Shown here piece by piece: positions 8,120 to 16,867 of a stretch of DNA of 64,000 nt. This DNA comes from Streptomyces sp. Ru62. GTDB taxonomy: Bacteria > Actinomycetota > Actinomycetes > Streptomycetales > Streptomycetaceae. Location of the stretch: positions 32,261 through 96,260 of the forward strand of contig NZ_PQSU01000034.1 in assembly GCF_002920615.1 (NCBI RefSeq), read 5' to 3'. The notes below the pieces were generated by a model. The model saw only the letters and a program-made list of their open reading frames with translations, had not been told where the DNA came from and searched no databases. How positions within the stretch are numbered: position 1 is the first letter of the stretch; each line of letters begins with the position of its first letter. Made by a program: the position numbers and the translations under genes.

Positions 8120-9160
8120 ATGTACGGCAAGGCTTTCGCCCCGGAGTACCAGGGCACCCTGACCACCCTGTCCGTGAACTCCTCGCTGGTCGACGTGCTG
8201 GCCGCCGGCACCGAGCGACTGCGCGAGGCCCAGCACGCCGGACGCCCCGGCGAGGCGGCGCGCTGCGGGCTCGCCGTCGCCGAGGCACACCGGCGGCTCG
8301 GGCAGGTGCGGGACGCCGACCGGGCCTGGAAGGCGAGCTACCGCGCCGCCCGGGAGGCCGGTGACACCGCCGCGATGGCCTGGGCGCTGTGGAGCGGGGG
8401 CACGCTCGCCCGGCAGCGCGGGGCCTTCCCGCTGGCCTGGCGGCTGCTGGGGCTCGCGGCCGAACTCGGCGAGCGCGGCGGGGACGTCGTCGTACGCGGT
8501 TACTCGCTGGCCGGCCTCGCCGAGACCGGCCGCATCCAGGGCGACTACGCGGCGGCCGGCCGGCTGCACGAGCAACTGCTGGCGGAGGCTCGCCGGCGGG
8601 GCGAGGCCCGGCACACGGTGTGGGCCCTGGAGGGCATCGCCCAGATGCACCGCAACACCGGCGACCACGACAGGGCGTACGCCCTGTTCGAGGAGGCGGC
8701 GGAGATAGCCGGCCGGGCCGGCGACCGGCGTGGGCACGCCTGGGCGCTGCGCGGGCTCGCGGACGTGCTCTCGGTGCGCGACGGCGCCACCGAGCGGGCG
8801 CTGGAGCTGCTGGCCGAGGCGGAGGCGACCTGCCGGGAGATGAACCTCTCCAGCGCGCTCGCCTACAACCACAAGATGCAGGGCAACGTCCTGTACCGCG
8901 CGGGCCGGAACGCCGAGGCCCGCGAGCGCTACGAGCTGGCGCTGACCGAGTTCCGGGCGATGAGCGAGCCGCGCGGCGAGGCGCTGTCCCGGCTGGGCCT
9001 GGCCAAGTCCCTCGCCCGGCTCGGGCGCGACCGTGCCGAGACCGCCGCCGAACTCGCCGACCTCGCCCGGACCCTGGAGCGCAGCGGGCTGCGGCACGCC
9101 CAGGAGATGGTGGCCCGGGCCCAGCGGGAGTTCGGGCTCGACGCGGAGGAGGCGCGATGA
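8120..9160 (+). CDS. tetratricopeptide repeat protein
   Basis: A soluble all-helical protein of 346 residues built of TPR-like units (for example GRIQGDYAAAGRLHEQLL, HRNTGDHDRAYALFEEA, YRAGRNAEARERYELAL). It probably works as a protein-interaction scaffold. I chose ATG 8120 (MYGKAFAPEYQ) because GAGAGGGA stands just before it; an upstream in-frame start would run through the palindrome. Its stop overlaps the ATG of the polyprenyl synthase, so the two products are likely made together and may interact. Confidence 0.85.
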   Translation: MYGKAFAPEYQGTLTTLSVNSSLVDVLAAGTERLREAQHAGRPGEAARCGLAVAEAHRRLGQVRDADRAWKASYRAAREAGDTAAMAWALWSGGTLARQRGAFPLAWRLLGLAAELGERGGDVVVRGYSLAGLAETGRIQGDYAAAGRLHEQLLAEARRRGEARHTVWALEGIAQMHRNTGDHDRAYALFEEAAEIAGRAGDRRGHAWALRGLADVLSVRDGATERALELLAEAEATCREMNLSSALAYNHKMQGNVLYRAGRNAEARERYELALTEFRAMSEPRGEALSRLGLAKSLARLGRDRAETAAELADLARTLERSGLRHAQEMVARAQREFGLDAEEAR

Positions 9161-10182
9161 CGGCGCCCGTCTCGCCGGTGCGGCAGTCCGCCGGGCACGT
9201 CCTCGCCCGCTGCCGGGACCTGGTCGGGCCGGAGCTGCGGGACGCGGTGGGCCGGCTGCACCCGTGGGTCGCCGAGATGGCCGCGTACTCCTTCGGCTGG
9301 TGCGAGGTCGGCGGGGCGCCCGTCACCGCGCCGGGCGGCAAGGGCGTACGGCAGGCACTGGCGGTGCTCGGGGCCGAGGCGGCGGGCGCCGACGGCCGGG
9401 CCGGGGTCCCGGCGGCGGTCGCGGTCGAGCTGGTGCACGCCTTCTCGCTGCTGCACGACGACATCATGGACGGCGACGCGACCCGGCGGCGCCGCCCCGC
9501 CGTCTGGCAGGCCTACGGCACGGGTCCGGCCGTGCTGGCCGGGGACGCCCTGTTCGCGTTGGCGGTCGACATCCTCGCCGCCACGCCGGAGGGCGCCGGC
9601 GCGGTACGGCTGCTGTCGGCGGCCCTCGCCGATCTGGTGCGCGGGCAGGCCGACGACCTGCTGTTCGCCACCCGGCCCTGGACCGGCCCGGACCGGGTGA
9701 CACCCGAGGAGTACCGGGCGATGGCGGAGGGCAAGACCGGCGCGCTGCTGGGCTGTGCCGTCGCGCTGGGCGCCACGCTCGGCGGGGCGCCCCGGGACAC
9801 GGCCGACGCGTTCGACCGGGCCGGCCGCCACCTCGGCGTCGCCTTCCAGCTCGTGGACGACGTGCTCGGCATCTGGGGCGATCCGGCCGTCACCGGCAAG
9901 CCCGTGGGCGGCGATCTGCGGGAGCGGAAGAAGACGTTCCCGGTGCTGGCCGCGCTCGGCTCCCCGGCGGCCCGGCGGCTGCCCGCGCTGCTCGGCCCGG
10001 ACGGGCACGCCGAGGAGGCCGCTGCGCTGGTCGAGGCGGTGGGGGGCCGTACGGCGGCCCTGGCCGAGGCCCGGGCCCACACGGCCGCGGCGCGGGAGCT
10101 GCTCACCACCGCGCCCCTGGCCGCCGGGGCCGCCGAGGAGCTGACCGAGCTGCTGGAGTCCCTGGTGGGCCGCGCGCTGTAG
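9157..10182 (+). CDS. trans-polyprenyl diphosphate synthase
   Basis: A 341-residue class I isoprenyl diphosphate synthase. The first aspartate-rich motif is LLHDDIMDGD (DDxxD) and the second is QLVDDVLGIWGD, with GKPVGGDLRERKKT following as in geranylgeranyl-type synthases. It condenses isopentenyl diphosphate with allylic diphosphates in the cytoplasm; chain length cannot be fixed, though the C20 class is plausible. It is coupled to the upstream TPR gene (ATGA overlap). No terpene cyclase, carotenoid or encapsulin gene is in the window, so the product's fate is unknown. Confidence 0.9.
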   Translation: MTAPVSPVRQSAGHVLARCRDLVGPELRDAVGRLHPWVAEMAAYSFGWCEVGGAPVTAPGGKGVRQALAVLGAEAAGADGRAGVPAAVAVELVHAFSLLHDDIMDGDATRRRRPAVWQAYGTGPAVLAGDALFALAVDILAATPEGAGAVRLLSAALADLVRGQADDLLFATRPWTGPDRVTPEEYRAMAEGKTGALLGCAVALGATLGGAPRDTADAFDRAGRHLGVAFQLVDDVLGIWGDPAVTGKPVGGDLRERKKTFPVLAALGSPAARRLPALLGPDGHAEEAAALVEAVGGRTAALAEARAHTAAARELLTTAPLAAGAAEELTELLESLVGRAL

Positions 10183-10272
10183 CCATGATCCGGAACGGCG
10201 TTGACCTCAGGACTCCCGGCGGGTCAAGGTGCGAGCGGCGCGGTCCGACCCGCGCCGGAAGGGTGGAGCACC

Positions 10273-11232
10273 GTGATCGAGATCTCGGACATCGAAACCG
10301 CCGCCCGGCGGATCGCCGGGCACGTCGTCCGCACGCCGACGGTACCGAGCCCCGGCCTCGGCGCGCTGCTCGGCGTCCCCGTCACCGCCAAGCTCGAACT
10401 GCTCCAGCGCACCGGCTCGTTCAAGGCCCGCGGGGCCACGGCGAAGCTGCTGTCGCTGAGCGAGGCCGAGCGGGCGGCGGGCGTCGTCGCGGTGAGCGGC
10501 GGCAACCACGGGATCGCGCTCGCCGTGATGGCCGCGGCCCTCGATGTGAAGGCGACCGTGGTCATGCCGCGCACCGCGCCCGCGCGGTCCCTCGCGCTCG
10601 CCGAGGAGGCCGGGGCGGTGGTGCGGCTGACCGACGGCATGGACAGCGCCTTCGAGCTGGTGACGCGGCTGCGGGACGAGGGCCTGACCCTGGTCCACCC
10701 GTTCGACGACCCGGTCGTGATCGCCGGACAGGGCACCGTGGGTCTTGAGCTGGCCGAGGACGCCGGGGAGCTGACGGACGTCGTCGTCAGCGTGGGCGGC
10801 GGCGGTCTGATCGCCGGGGTCGCGGCGGCCCTGCGCGCCCGCCGGCCCGGGGTGCGGGTGTGGGGCGTGGAGACCGGGGGCGCGGAGGCGATGTCCGGCG
10901 CGCTGCAGGCCGGCGGTCCGGTGCCCGTCCCGCTGTCCTCACTGGTCACCACCTTGAGCGCGCCCTCGGTGTCGCAATTGACGTACGACCATGTGTCCGC
11001 GCTGGTCGAGGAGGTGCTGGTGGTCCCGGACCGGGACGCGGTGCGGGGCTGTCTGGAGCTCGCCGAGCACGCCAAGGTGTGGGCCGAGCCGGCCGCGGGC
11101 TGTCTGCTGCCGGCGGCCCGGCAGGTGGTGGAGCGGGTCGGCGACGGGGCCCGGATCGGGCTCGTGGTGTGCGGGGGCAACACGACACCCCGGGAACTCA
11201 CCGACTGGGCGGGCCGCTTCGGGCTGCTCTGA
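10273..11232 (+). CDS. PLP-dependent threonine/serine dehydratase family enzyme
   Basis: A 319-residue fold-type II PLP enzyme. The Schiff-base lysine lies in TGSFKARGA (Lys51), the substrate loop in SGGNHG (75-80), and the phosphate-binding loop in VGGGGLIAG. There is no C-terminal ACT domain, so it resembles catabolic threonine/serine dehydratases or serine racemase rather than the regulated biosynthetic enzyme. I chose GTG 10273 because GGTGGAG precedes it and the family sequence begins there. It follows the prenyl synthase by 90 bp and may have its own promoter. Confidence 0.9.
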   Translation: MIEISDIETAARRIAGHVVRTPTVPSPGLGALLGVPVTAKLELLQRTGSFKARGATAKLLSLSEAERAAGVVAVSGGNHGIALAVMAAALDVKATVVMPRTAPARSLALAEEAGAVVRLTDGMDSAFELVTRLRDEGLTLVHPFDDPVVIAGQGTVGLELAEDAGELTDVVVSVGGGGLIAGVAAALRARRPGVRVWGVETGGAEAMSGALQAGGPVPVPLSSLVTTLSAPSVSQLTYDHVSALVEEVLVVPDRDAVRGCLELAEHAKVWAEPAAGCLLPAARQVVERVGDGARIGLVVCGGNTTPRELTDWAGRFGLL

Positions 11233-11362
11233 CAGCGCTGCTGCGCGAACTCCGCCGTCACGACCGCGCTGTGGGAGCTTTTGGGCGCGCCCCTGAACGC
11301 ACCCCCGCCCGCCCCGCGTACCTCTGGGAAAGACGAGGCAGGGGTTTCAGCGAGGGATGACC

Positions 11363-12937
11363 ATGGTCAAGGCGCACGTCTTCGCACACGAGTTGGTCGC
11401 CGGACGGTACCGGCTCCTGGAGGTCTTCTCCCGCGAGACGAACCGCCTGTGGTGGTACGCCGAGGACGTGGCGGCGGAGCAGCCCCGTCTGGTGGCGCAG
11501 ACGGCCCTGCCGGAGCCCGTCGACCAGGACACCGCGCGGCGCGTCACCGCCCGGGTGGTGCGCACCTCGGAGACCATGCGGCTGCTGCGCCCCGGCCAGG
11601 TGGCAGCGGTCGTCGACGCCGTGGTGGAGGCGGGCGCCCTGTGGACGGTCACCGAGTGGGTCGACGGCACGCCCCTGGGCGAACTCCTCGCCCGGGAGGG
11701 CTCGTTCCACCCGGTGCGGGCGGCCCGGCTCGGCCTGGAGCTGCTGGACGTGCTCCAGGCCGCGCACGACGAGGGCGTCACGCACGGCGAGCTGAGCCCC
11801 GGCCAGGTCTTCGTGCGGGACGACGGCCCGGTCGTCGTCACCGGTTTCGGGCTGGCGGGCGCGACGCTCGTGCCGAGGCTGACGGCACCGTCGTACGCCT
11901 CGCCGGAGCAGGCCCGCGACGAGCGCATCGGCCCGGCCGCCGACCTGTGGGCGCTGGGCGCGCTGCTCTACACGATGGTCGAGGGCCGGCCGCCGTTCCG
12001 GGACCGCGGCCGGCTCGACGCCACGCTGAAGGCGGTGGACCGGCTGCCGCTGCGCACCCCGCTGCGCGCCGGGCCGCTCACCCAGGCCGTGCAGGGCCTG
12101 CTGCGCAAGAACGCGCGGGAGCGGCTGACCCGGCCGGTGGTCCGCGAGGCGCTGACCCGGGCGCTGCGCGAGGACACGGACGCGGAGCGGCCACCGGCCC
12201 CCGAGCCCCGGCTGCGCGGCGCGTACCGGGCCGTGCGCCACGCCGGACCGCCGCGAGGCAGACGGGCCCTGGCCGCCGGCACCGCGCTGGCCGTGGTCAC
12301 CGTGGCCGCGGCGGTACTGGCCGCGTCCGGCGCGCTGTCGTCCGGCACGGACTCGGCGGGGGCGCCGCCCCGGGCCACCCCGTCCAGCCCCGCCGCCCGG
12401 CAACCGGGTGGCGGGGCCACACCCGCCTCGACACCCACCTCGGCCCCCTCCTCGAAGCCGGTCCCCGCCCTGCCGGCCGGCTACCGCCGGTACACCGCCC
12501 CGGAGGGGTTCTCGGTGGCACTGCCCGGCGGCTGGAAGCGGCTGACCACCTCCCGGGTGTCCGATCTGGCCTATCGCGTCACCTTCGGCCGGGGCGGCGA
12601 CTCGCCCACGCTCGCCGTGACCTACAGCGAGCGCGTCGGCCCCGACCCGGTCGCCGTCTGGCGGGACGACGTCGAGCCCGGGTTGAGGGAGCTGCCCGGT
12701 TACGCCCGCGTCGGCGCCGTGCGGGCGACCACGTACCAGGGCCGCAGGGCCGCCGACCTGGAGTGGCTGGCGGGGTCCGGGGACGCCCGGGCGCACACCT
12801 TCGGGCGGGGCTTCCTGCTGGGCGGGACGCGGGGCTTCTCGCTGCGCTTCACCACCCCGGCCGCGGCCTGGGACGACGCGGCCAACCGACTGGCGCTGAA
12901 GACGTTCCTGGGGACCTTCCGCACGCCGGAGGAGTGA
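11363..12937 (+). CDS. membrane-anchored protein-kinase-like protein, probable pseudokinase
   Basis: A 524-residue protein with a Ser/Thr-kinase-like N-domain (about 12-270), one membrane helix (about 302-324), a Pro/Ser/Thr-rich linker and a C-terminal extracellular domain (about 365-524). Catalytic positions are altered: the HRDLKPxN loop reads HGELSPGQ (141-148), DFG reads GFG (161-163), the VAIK lysine is not present (LVAQTA), and no glycine loop is seen. Activation-segment and APE-like features (SYASPEQA) remain. I infer a signalling scaffold without phosphotransfer. ATG 11363 is preferred over 11357 because of spacing from GAGGG. Confidence 0.85.
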   Translation: MVKAHVFAHELVAGRYRLLEVFSRETNRLWWYAEDVAAEQPRLVAQTALPEPVDQDTARRVTARVVRTSETMRLLRPGQVAAVVDAVVEAGALWTVTEWVDGTPLGELLAREGSFHPVRAARLGLELLDVLQAAHDEGVTHGELSPGQVFVRDDGPVVVTGFGLAGATLVPRLTAPSYASPEQARDERIGPAADLWALGALLYTMVEGRPPFRDRGRLDATLKAVDRLPLRTPLRAGPLTQAVQGLLRKNARERLTRPVVREALTRALREDTDAERPPAPEPRLRGAYRAVRHAGPPRGRRALAAGTALAVVTVAAAVLAASGALSSGTDSAGAPPRATPSSPAARQPGGGATPASTPTSAPSSKPVPALPAGYRRYTAPEGFSVALPGGWKRLTTSRVSDLAYRVTFGRGGDSPTLAVTYSERVGPDPVAVWRDDVEPGLRELPGYARVGAVRATTYQGRRAADLEWLAGSGDARAHTFGRGFLLGGTRGFSLRFTTPAAAWDDAANRLALKTFLGTFRTPEE

Positions 12938-12987
12938 CCCGGGCACCTCGGCCGTTTTCCGGGCGCCGACCCGGGGACCCGCCACCT

Positions 12988-13959
12988 ATGGTGCAAATCG
13001 GATACACGATGATGACCGAGCAGGCAGGTCCCCGGGATCTGGTGGACCACGTGGTGAAGGCCGAGGAGGCGGGTTTCGACTTCTCGGTGATCTCGGACCA
13101 CTACTTCCCGTGGCTGCGCTCGCAGGGGCACGCCTCGTACGCGTGGAGCGTGCTGGGCGCCGCCGCCCAGGCGACCTCGCGGATCCCCCTGATGACCTAT
13201 GTCACCTGCCCCATCCTGCGCTACCACCCGGCGATCGTGGCGCAGAAGGCCGCGACCGTGCAGCTGCTGTCCGAGGGCAGGTTCCGGCTCGGCCTCGGCG
13301 CCGGCGAAAACCTCAACGAGCATGTCGTGGGCGGCGGCTGGCCACCGGTGGACGTGCGCCACGAGATGCTCGAAGAGGCGGTGGAGATCATCCGTGCGCT
13401 GTTCGAGGGCGGCCATGTCACGCATCACGGGCAGCACTACGACGTGGAGTCGGCCCGGCTGTGGGACCTGCCGGAGCAGGCGCCGCCGATCGGCATCGCC
13501 GTCTCCGGTGACCAGTCCTGCAAGCTGGCCGGGCGCCTCGCCGACCTGGTGATCGCCACCGAGCCGAAGGCGGGCCTGCTGGAGGCGTTCGACCGGCACG
13601 GCGGCACCGGCAAGCCCCGGGTCGGCCAGCTGCCGGTGTGCTACGACCCGGACCGGGAGACGGCGGTCAAGCGCGCCCACTCCCAGTTCCGCTGGTTCGG
13701 GCTGGGCTGGAAGGTGAACGCCGAACTGCCGCACCCGGACTCCTTCGAGGCCGCGACCCAGTTCGTGACCGAGGACGACGTCGCCTCCTCCATCCCGTGC
13801 GGTGACGACCCGGACGCGTTCGTGGAGGCCGTACGGCCGTATGCGGAGGCCGGGTTCGGGGAGGTCGCCCTGGTGCAGATCGGCGGCGACACGCAGCCCG
13901 AGTTCCTGGACTGGTCGGCGAAGACCCTGCTGCCGGCCCTGCGGGAGGCGTTCGCCTGA
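12988..13959 (+). CDS. F420-dependent LLM-class oxidoreductase
   Basis: A 323-residue TIM-barrel protein of the luciferase-like monooxygenase family, F420-binding subgroup related to F420-dependent glucose-6-phosphate dehydrogenase (GYTMMTEQAGPRDLVDHVVKA at the start, then SDHYFPW, LLSEGRFRLGLGAGENLNEH, IGIAVSG). It should carry out a hydride transfer with deazaflavin F420; the substrate is not predictable. It begins 50 bp after the pseudokinase gene on the same strand and may be cotranscribed. Confidence 0.9.
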   Translation: MVQIGYTMMTEQAGPRDLVDHVVKAEEAGFDFSVISDHYFPWLRSQGHASYAWSVLGAAAQATSRIPLMTYVTCPILRYHPAIVAQKAATVQLLSEGRFRLGLGAGENLNEHVVGGGWPPVDVRHEMLEEAVEIIRALFEGGHVTHHGQHYDVESARLWDLPEQAPPIGIAVSGDQSCKLAGRLADLVIATEPKAGLLEAFDRHGGTGKPRVGQLPVCYDPDRETAVKRAHSQFRWFGLGWKVNAELPHPDSFEAATQFVTEDDVASSIPCGDDPDAFVEAVRPYAEAGFGEVALVQIGGDTQPEFLDWSAKTLLPALREAFA

Positions 13960-14127
13960 CGCCGTGCCACCCCGTGGCGCGCCGCCGGGCGTACCTTCCC
14001 GGTCCGGGCGGTCCCGGCGGCTGCCCGGCCATGGCGCGCGTCTTTTGGATTCAGTCACACGGGTGAGCATTCCGGGCGCTGCGGGGGTACTAGAGGGCTC
14101 TACGCCCATCGTCCCGGAGGCCCCCGC

Positions 14128-14556
14128 GTGAAGTCGTTCGTGCACAAGACCCTGGTGGTGCAGCTCCTCGCGCACGGCACCGGCAGGTGTCCGGTGCTGG
14201 CCCACCTCAGCTACGACGCCGACGACCCGTTCGCCGTCAGCGCCGTCTTCGCCCACGACGGCCGGGTGCTGGCCTGCTGGCGGCTGGACCGGCAGATGCT
14301 CGCCGACGGACTGGCCGGGCCGGTCGGCGTCGGTGACGTCCGGATGCGCCCGGAGGCCACCGGCCCGTGGCACGAGCTGCGCCTGGAGTTCCTCGGGGAC
14401 ACCCGGCCGGACGGCGGCCGGCACCACGCGGTGGTGTTCGCGTGGGCGCCCGCCATCGCCGCGTTCCTGCGCGAGACCCACCAGATCGTCCCCCCGGGCC
14501 GGGAGCGCATCCCGGTGGACGAGCTGCTGGCGGAGATCCTCTCCGCGGCTGAGTAG
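14128..14556 (+). CDS. SsgA family sporulation/cell-division regulator
   Basis: A 142-residue protein of the actinomycete-specific SsgA-like family (FVHKTLVVQLL at the start; DDPFAVSAVF; LLAEILSAAE at the end), close to the usual length of 130-145. Family members localise or modulate septum and cell-wall events in sporulating actinomycetes. The GTG start has GGAGG 7 nt upstream. Which of the SsgA to SsgG paralogues this is cannot be told. Its stop lies inside a 19-bp tandem repeat. Confidence 0.9.
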   Translation: MKSFVHKTLVVQLLAHGTGRCPVLAHLSYDADDPFAVSAVFAHDGRVLACWRLDRQMLADGLAGPVGVGDVRMRPEATGPWHELRLEFLGDTRPDGGRHHAVVFAWAPAIAAFLRETHQIVPPGRERIPVDELLAEILSAAE

Positions 14557-14583
14557 CAGTACTCCGGCTGAGTAGCCGTACTC
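14546..14583 (+). repeat. 19-bp tandem duplication spanning the ssgA-like stop codon
   Basis: Two 19-bp copies (14546-14564 and 14565-14583) differ at one base. Each contains the inverted repeat GAGTA-N4-TACTC, so the element is also a pair of small palindromes with centres 19 bp apart, located 75 bp before the next gene. The first copy supplies the stop codon TAG of the ssgA-like gene. Confidence 0.8.
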
Positions 14584-14658
14584 ATGCCGCCGGTCCCGGC
14601 CGGGCGCCACGATGGGGCTCTACGACCCCGAGGCCGCCCTCAGGCAAGGAGCCCCGCC

Positions 14659-15339
14659 GTGACCGCAGTGCACCCCGCCCCGCTCCGCGCGCCGCGCCGC
14701 GTGCCGCCCGTCCTCTTCGCCGGCGTGGTGGCCGTGGGGCTGGCCGTGTCGGCGTGGGACGCGCGCGACCGCACCACCTGGTTCCTGGAGACGGTATGGG
14801 CGCTCGCCGGGCTGCCCCTGGTGGTACTGCTCTGGCGGCGCTTCCCCCTGACCGGACTGCTGTGCGCACTGCTGACCGCGCACGCGCTGGTCCTCGCGGT
14901 CGGCGGGCACTACACCTACGCGCAGGTCCCGGTGGGCGACTGGGTGCGCGACACCTTCGGCCTGGAGCGCAATCCGTACGACCGGTTCGGCCACCTGATG
15001 CAGGGCTTCGTCCCGGCGGTGCTGGTCCGTGAACTGCTCAGCCGTACCTCGCCGTTGCGCGGCAGCCGCTGGCTGGCGCCGCTCACCGTGTGCGCCTGCC
15101 TGGCCTTCAGCGCCTGCTTCGAGCTGCTGGAGTGGCTGGCGGCCGAGATCGGCGGGCACGGCGCGGACGCGTTCCTCGCCACGCAGGGCGATGTGTGGGA
15201 CACCCAGTGGGACATGTTCTGCGCCCTGATCGGCTCGGTCCTGGCCGTGTTGCTGCTCGGCCGGGTCCACGACCGTCACCTGCGCGCGCTGGAGAGCACC
15301 GACCCGGTCCGCGCCGAGCGGCAGGGGCGCCCCGGCTAG
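14659..15339 (+). CDS. DUF2238 (YjdF-type) integral membrane protein
   Basis: A 226-residue protein with about six membrane segments and the DUF2238 signatures GGHYTYAQVP, ERNPYDRFGHLMQGFVPA and GDVWDTQWDM, with conserved charged residues facing the membrane. The family's function is unknown. GTG 14659 is chosen because AAGGAG precedes it. Its stop overlaps that of the convergent DUF6328 gene by 4 bp. Confidence 0.88.
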   Translation: MTAVHPAPLRAPRRVPPVLFAGVVAVGLAVSAWDARDRTTWFLETVWALAGLPLVVLLWRRFPLTGLLCALLTAHALVLAVGGHYTYAQVPVGDWVRDTFGLERNPYDRFGHLMQGFVPAVLVRELLSRTSPLRGSRWLAPLTVCACLAFSACFELLEWLAAEIGGHGADAFLATQGDVWDTQWDMFCALIGSVLAVLLLGRVHDRHLRALESTDPVRAERQGRPG

Positions 15340-15830
15340 TCGCCGGAGCGGGCCGTGTGCCTGCGGCGGGCCCACAGGGGCAGGCCGTACCAGCACGCGA
15401 GGTACCAGGCGACGACGGCCGCCACCAGGTACGGGACATAGCCGTCGTGCGTGGCCACCCGGAGGATCAGCAGCAGGGAGGACGTCATCGTGGCGAGCAG
15501 CAGGACCAGGCCGACGAACGTCATCCGGGAGGCCAGCCGTACCGCCTGCGGCTTGACCCGGCGGCCGGAGACCAGGCGGTGCAGGGAGACCGGTCCGATG
15601 AGGGCGCCGGTCGCGCAGGCGCCCAGGACGACGGTCACGATGTAGATCACCTGGTCGACGGTGGCGAGCTTCTCGTACTTCGGCTGGAAGACGACGGTCA
15701 GCAGGAAGCCGAACAGGATCTGCACGCCCGTCTGGGCCACCCGCACCTCTTGGATGAGCTCGCCCCACATCCGGTCGGCCCGCTCTTCCTCTGTCTCGTC
15801 GCGCCCCCTGCGCCGTCCTGCCTCCGTCAT
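15336..15830 (-). CDS. DUF6328 family membrane protein
   Basis: A 164-residue protein with a charged N-terminus (RGRDETEEERADRMW) and four predicted membrane helices (ILFGFLLTVVF; YIVTVVLGACATGALIG; MTFVGLVLLLATMTSSLLLIL; YLVAAVVAWYLACWYGL). It matches a family found widely in actinobacteria with no known role. It stands alone and is convergent with the DUF2238 gene. Confidence 0.8.
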   Translation of the reverse strand: MTEAGRRRGRDETEEERADRMWGELIQEVRVAQTGVQILFGFLLTVVFQPKYEKLATVDQVIYIVTVVLGACATGALIGPVSLHRLVSGRRVKPQAVRLASRMTFVGLVLLLATMTSSLLLILRVATHDGYVPYLVAAVVAWYLACWYGLPLWARRRHTARSGD

Positions 15831-15883
15831 GCGGTTGCGTGTAACCGCCCTGCCGTCCCTTCAAACGGTCCGCATGCCCGCGG

Positions 15884-16867
15884 CTACCAGCGGTGCTCGA
15901 CCTGGTCCTTGATCCGGCGGTCGTACAGATCGCGGATCGCGGCGGACGTCTGCGGCGGCAGCGGCGGCAGCTTGGCGGCGGCGGCGTTGGCGCGGGCCTG
16001 CTCGGGGTTGCGGGCACCCGGGATCACCGTGGTCACGCCGTCCTGCTCGATGATCCAGCGCAGCGCCAGCTGGGCCGGGGTGTACCCCTGCGGGGCGAGC
16101 GCGGCGAACTCGGCGGCGGCCTCGACGCCCGTCGCGTAGTCGACGCCGGAGAAGGTCTCGCCCTGGTCGAAGGCCTCGCCGTGCCGGTTGTAGGTGCGGT
16201 GGTCGTTGGCCGCGAACACCGTGTCCTTCGTGTACTTGCCGGACAGCAGCCCGGAGGCGAGCGGCACGCGCGCGATGATGCCGACGCCGGCCGCGCGGGC
16301 GGCGGGCAGCACCTCACGCAGGGGCTTCATCCGGAACGGGTTGAGGATGATCTGCACGCTCGCCACGTTCGGCCGGGCGATGGCGGTGAGCGCCTCGGCA
16401 CAGGTCTCCACGCTCACGCCGTAGGCGGCGATCCGTTCCTCCTCGACCAGGGTGTCCAGGGCGTCGAACACCGCGTCCGAGGAGTAGACGGGGGTGGGCG
16501 GGCAGTGCAGCTGCACCAGGTCGATGCGGTCGACGCCGAGGTTGCGGCGCGAGCGGTCGTTCCAGGCGCGGAAGTTGTCCAGGACGTAGTTCTCCGGGAC
16601 CTGTTCGACCCGGCGGCCCATCTTGGTGGCCACCAGCACGTGCAGATCGGGCCGGCTGCGCAGGAACGAGGCGATGGTGGCCTCGCTGCGCCCGTCGCCG
16701 TACACGTCGGCGGTGTCGAAGAAGGTCACACCGGCCTCGGCCGCCGCCTCCAGGACGGACAGCGCCTCCTTGTCGTCCACGTCACCCCAGTCGGCGCCCA
16801 GCTGCCATGTGCCGAGCCCGACCACCGATGCCCACTGACCCGACCTGCCGATCACGCGTTCGTCCAT
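15884..16867 (-). CDS. aldo/keto reductase
   Basis: A 327-residue NADPH-dependent aldo/keto reductase barrel. The catalytic tetrad is visible in FFDTADVYGDG (Asp, Tyr), VATKMG (Lys) and QLHCPP (His); the C-terminal cofactor region reads TTVIPGARNPEQ. It is the last gene of the operon MFS transporter - TetR - reductase, overlapping the TetR stop by 16 bp. Co-regulation with an efflux pump suggests it detoxifies a reactive carbonyl that the TetR protein senses; that link is inference. Confidence 0.92.
   Translation of the reverse strand: MDERVIGRSGQWASVVGLGTWQLGADWGDVDDKEALSVLEAAAEAGVTFFDTADVYGDGRSEATIASFLRSRPDLHVLVATKMGRRVEQVPENYVLDNFRAWNDRSRRNLGVDRIDLVQLHCPPTPVYSSDAVFDALDTLVEEERIAAYGVSVETCAEALTAIARPNVASVQIILNPFRMKPLREVLPAARAAGVGIIARVPLASGLLSGKYTKDTVFAANDHRTYNRHGEAFDQGETFSGVDYATGVEAAAEFAALAPQGYTPAQLALRWIIEQDGVTTVIPGARNPEQARANAAAAKLPPLPPQTSAAIRDLYDRRIKDQVEHRW

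Noticed and set aside
4687..9467. Two very long minus-strand frames (4687-7170 and 6990-9467)
   Set aside because: They lie opposite well-supported genes, cross gene boundaries and a terminator, and have low-complexity composition without domains.
9157..10182. Encapsulin cargo prenyl synthase or carotenoid crtE
   Set aside because: No encapsulin shell gene, cyclase or crt gene is in the window, and the N-terminus shows no clear cargo-loading extension.
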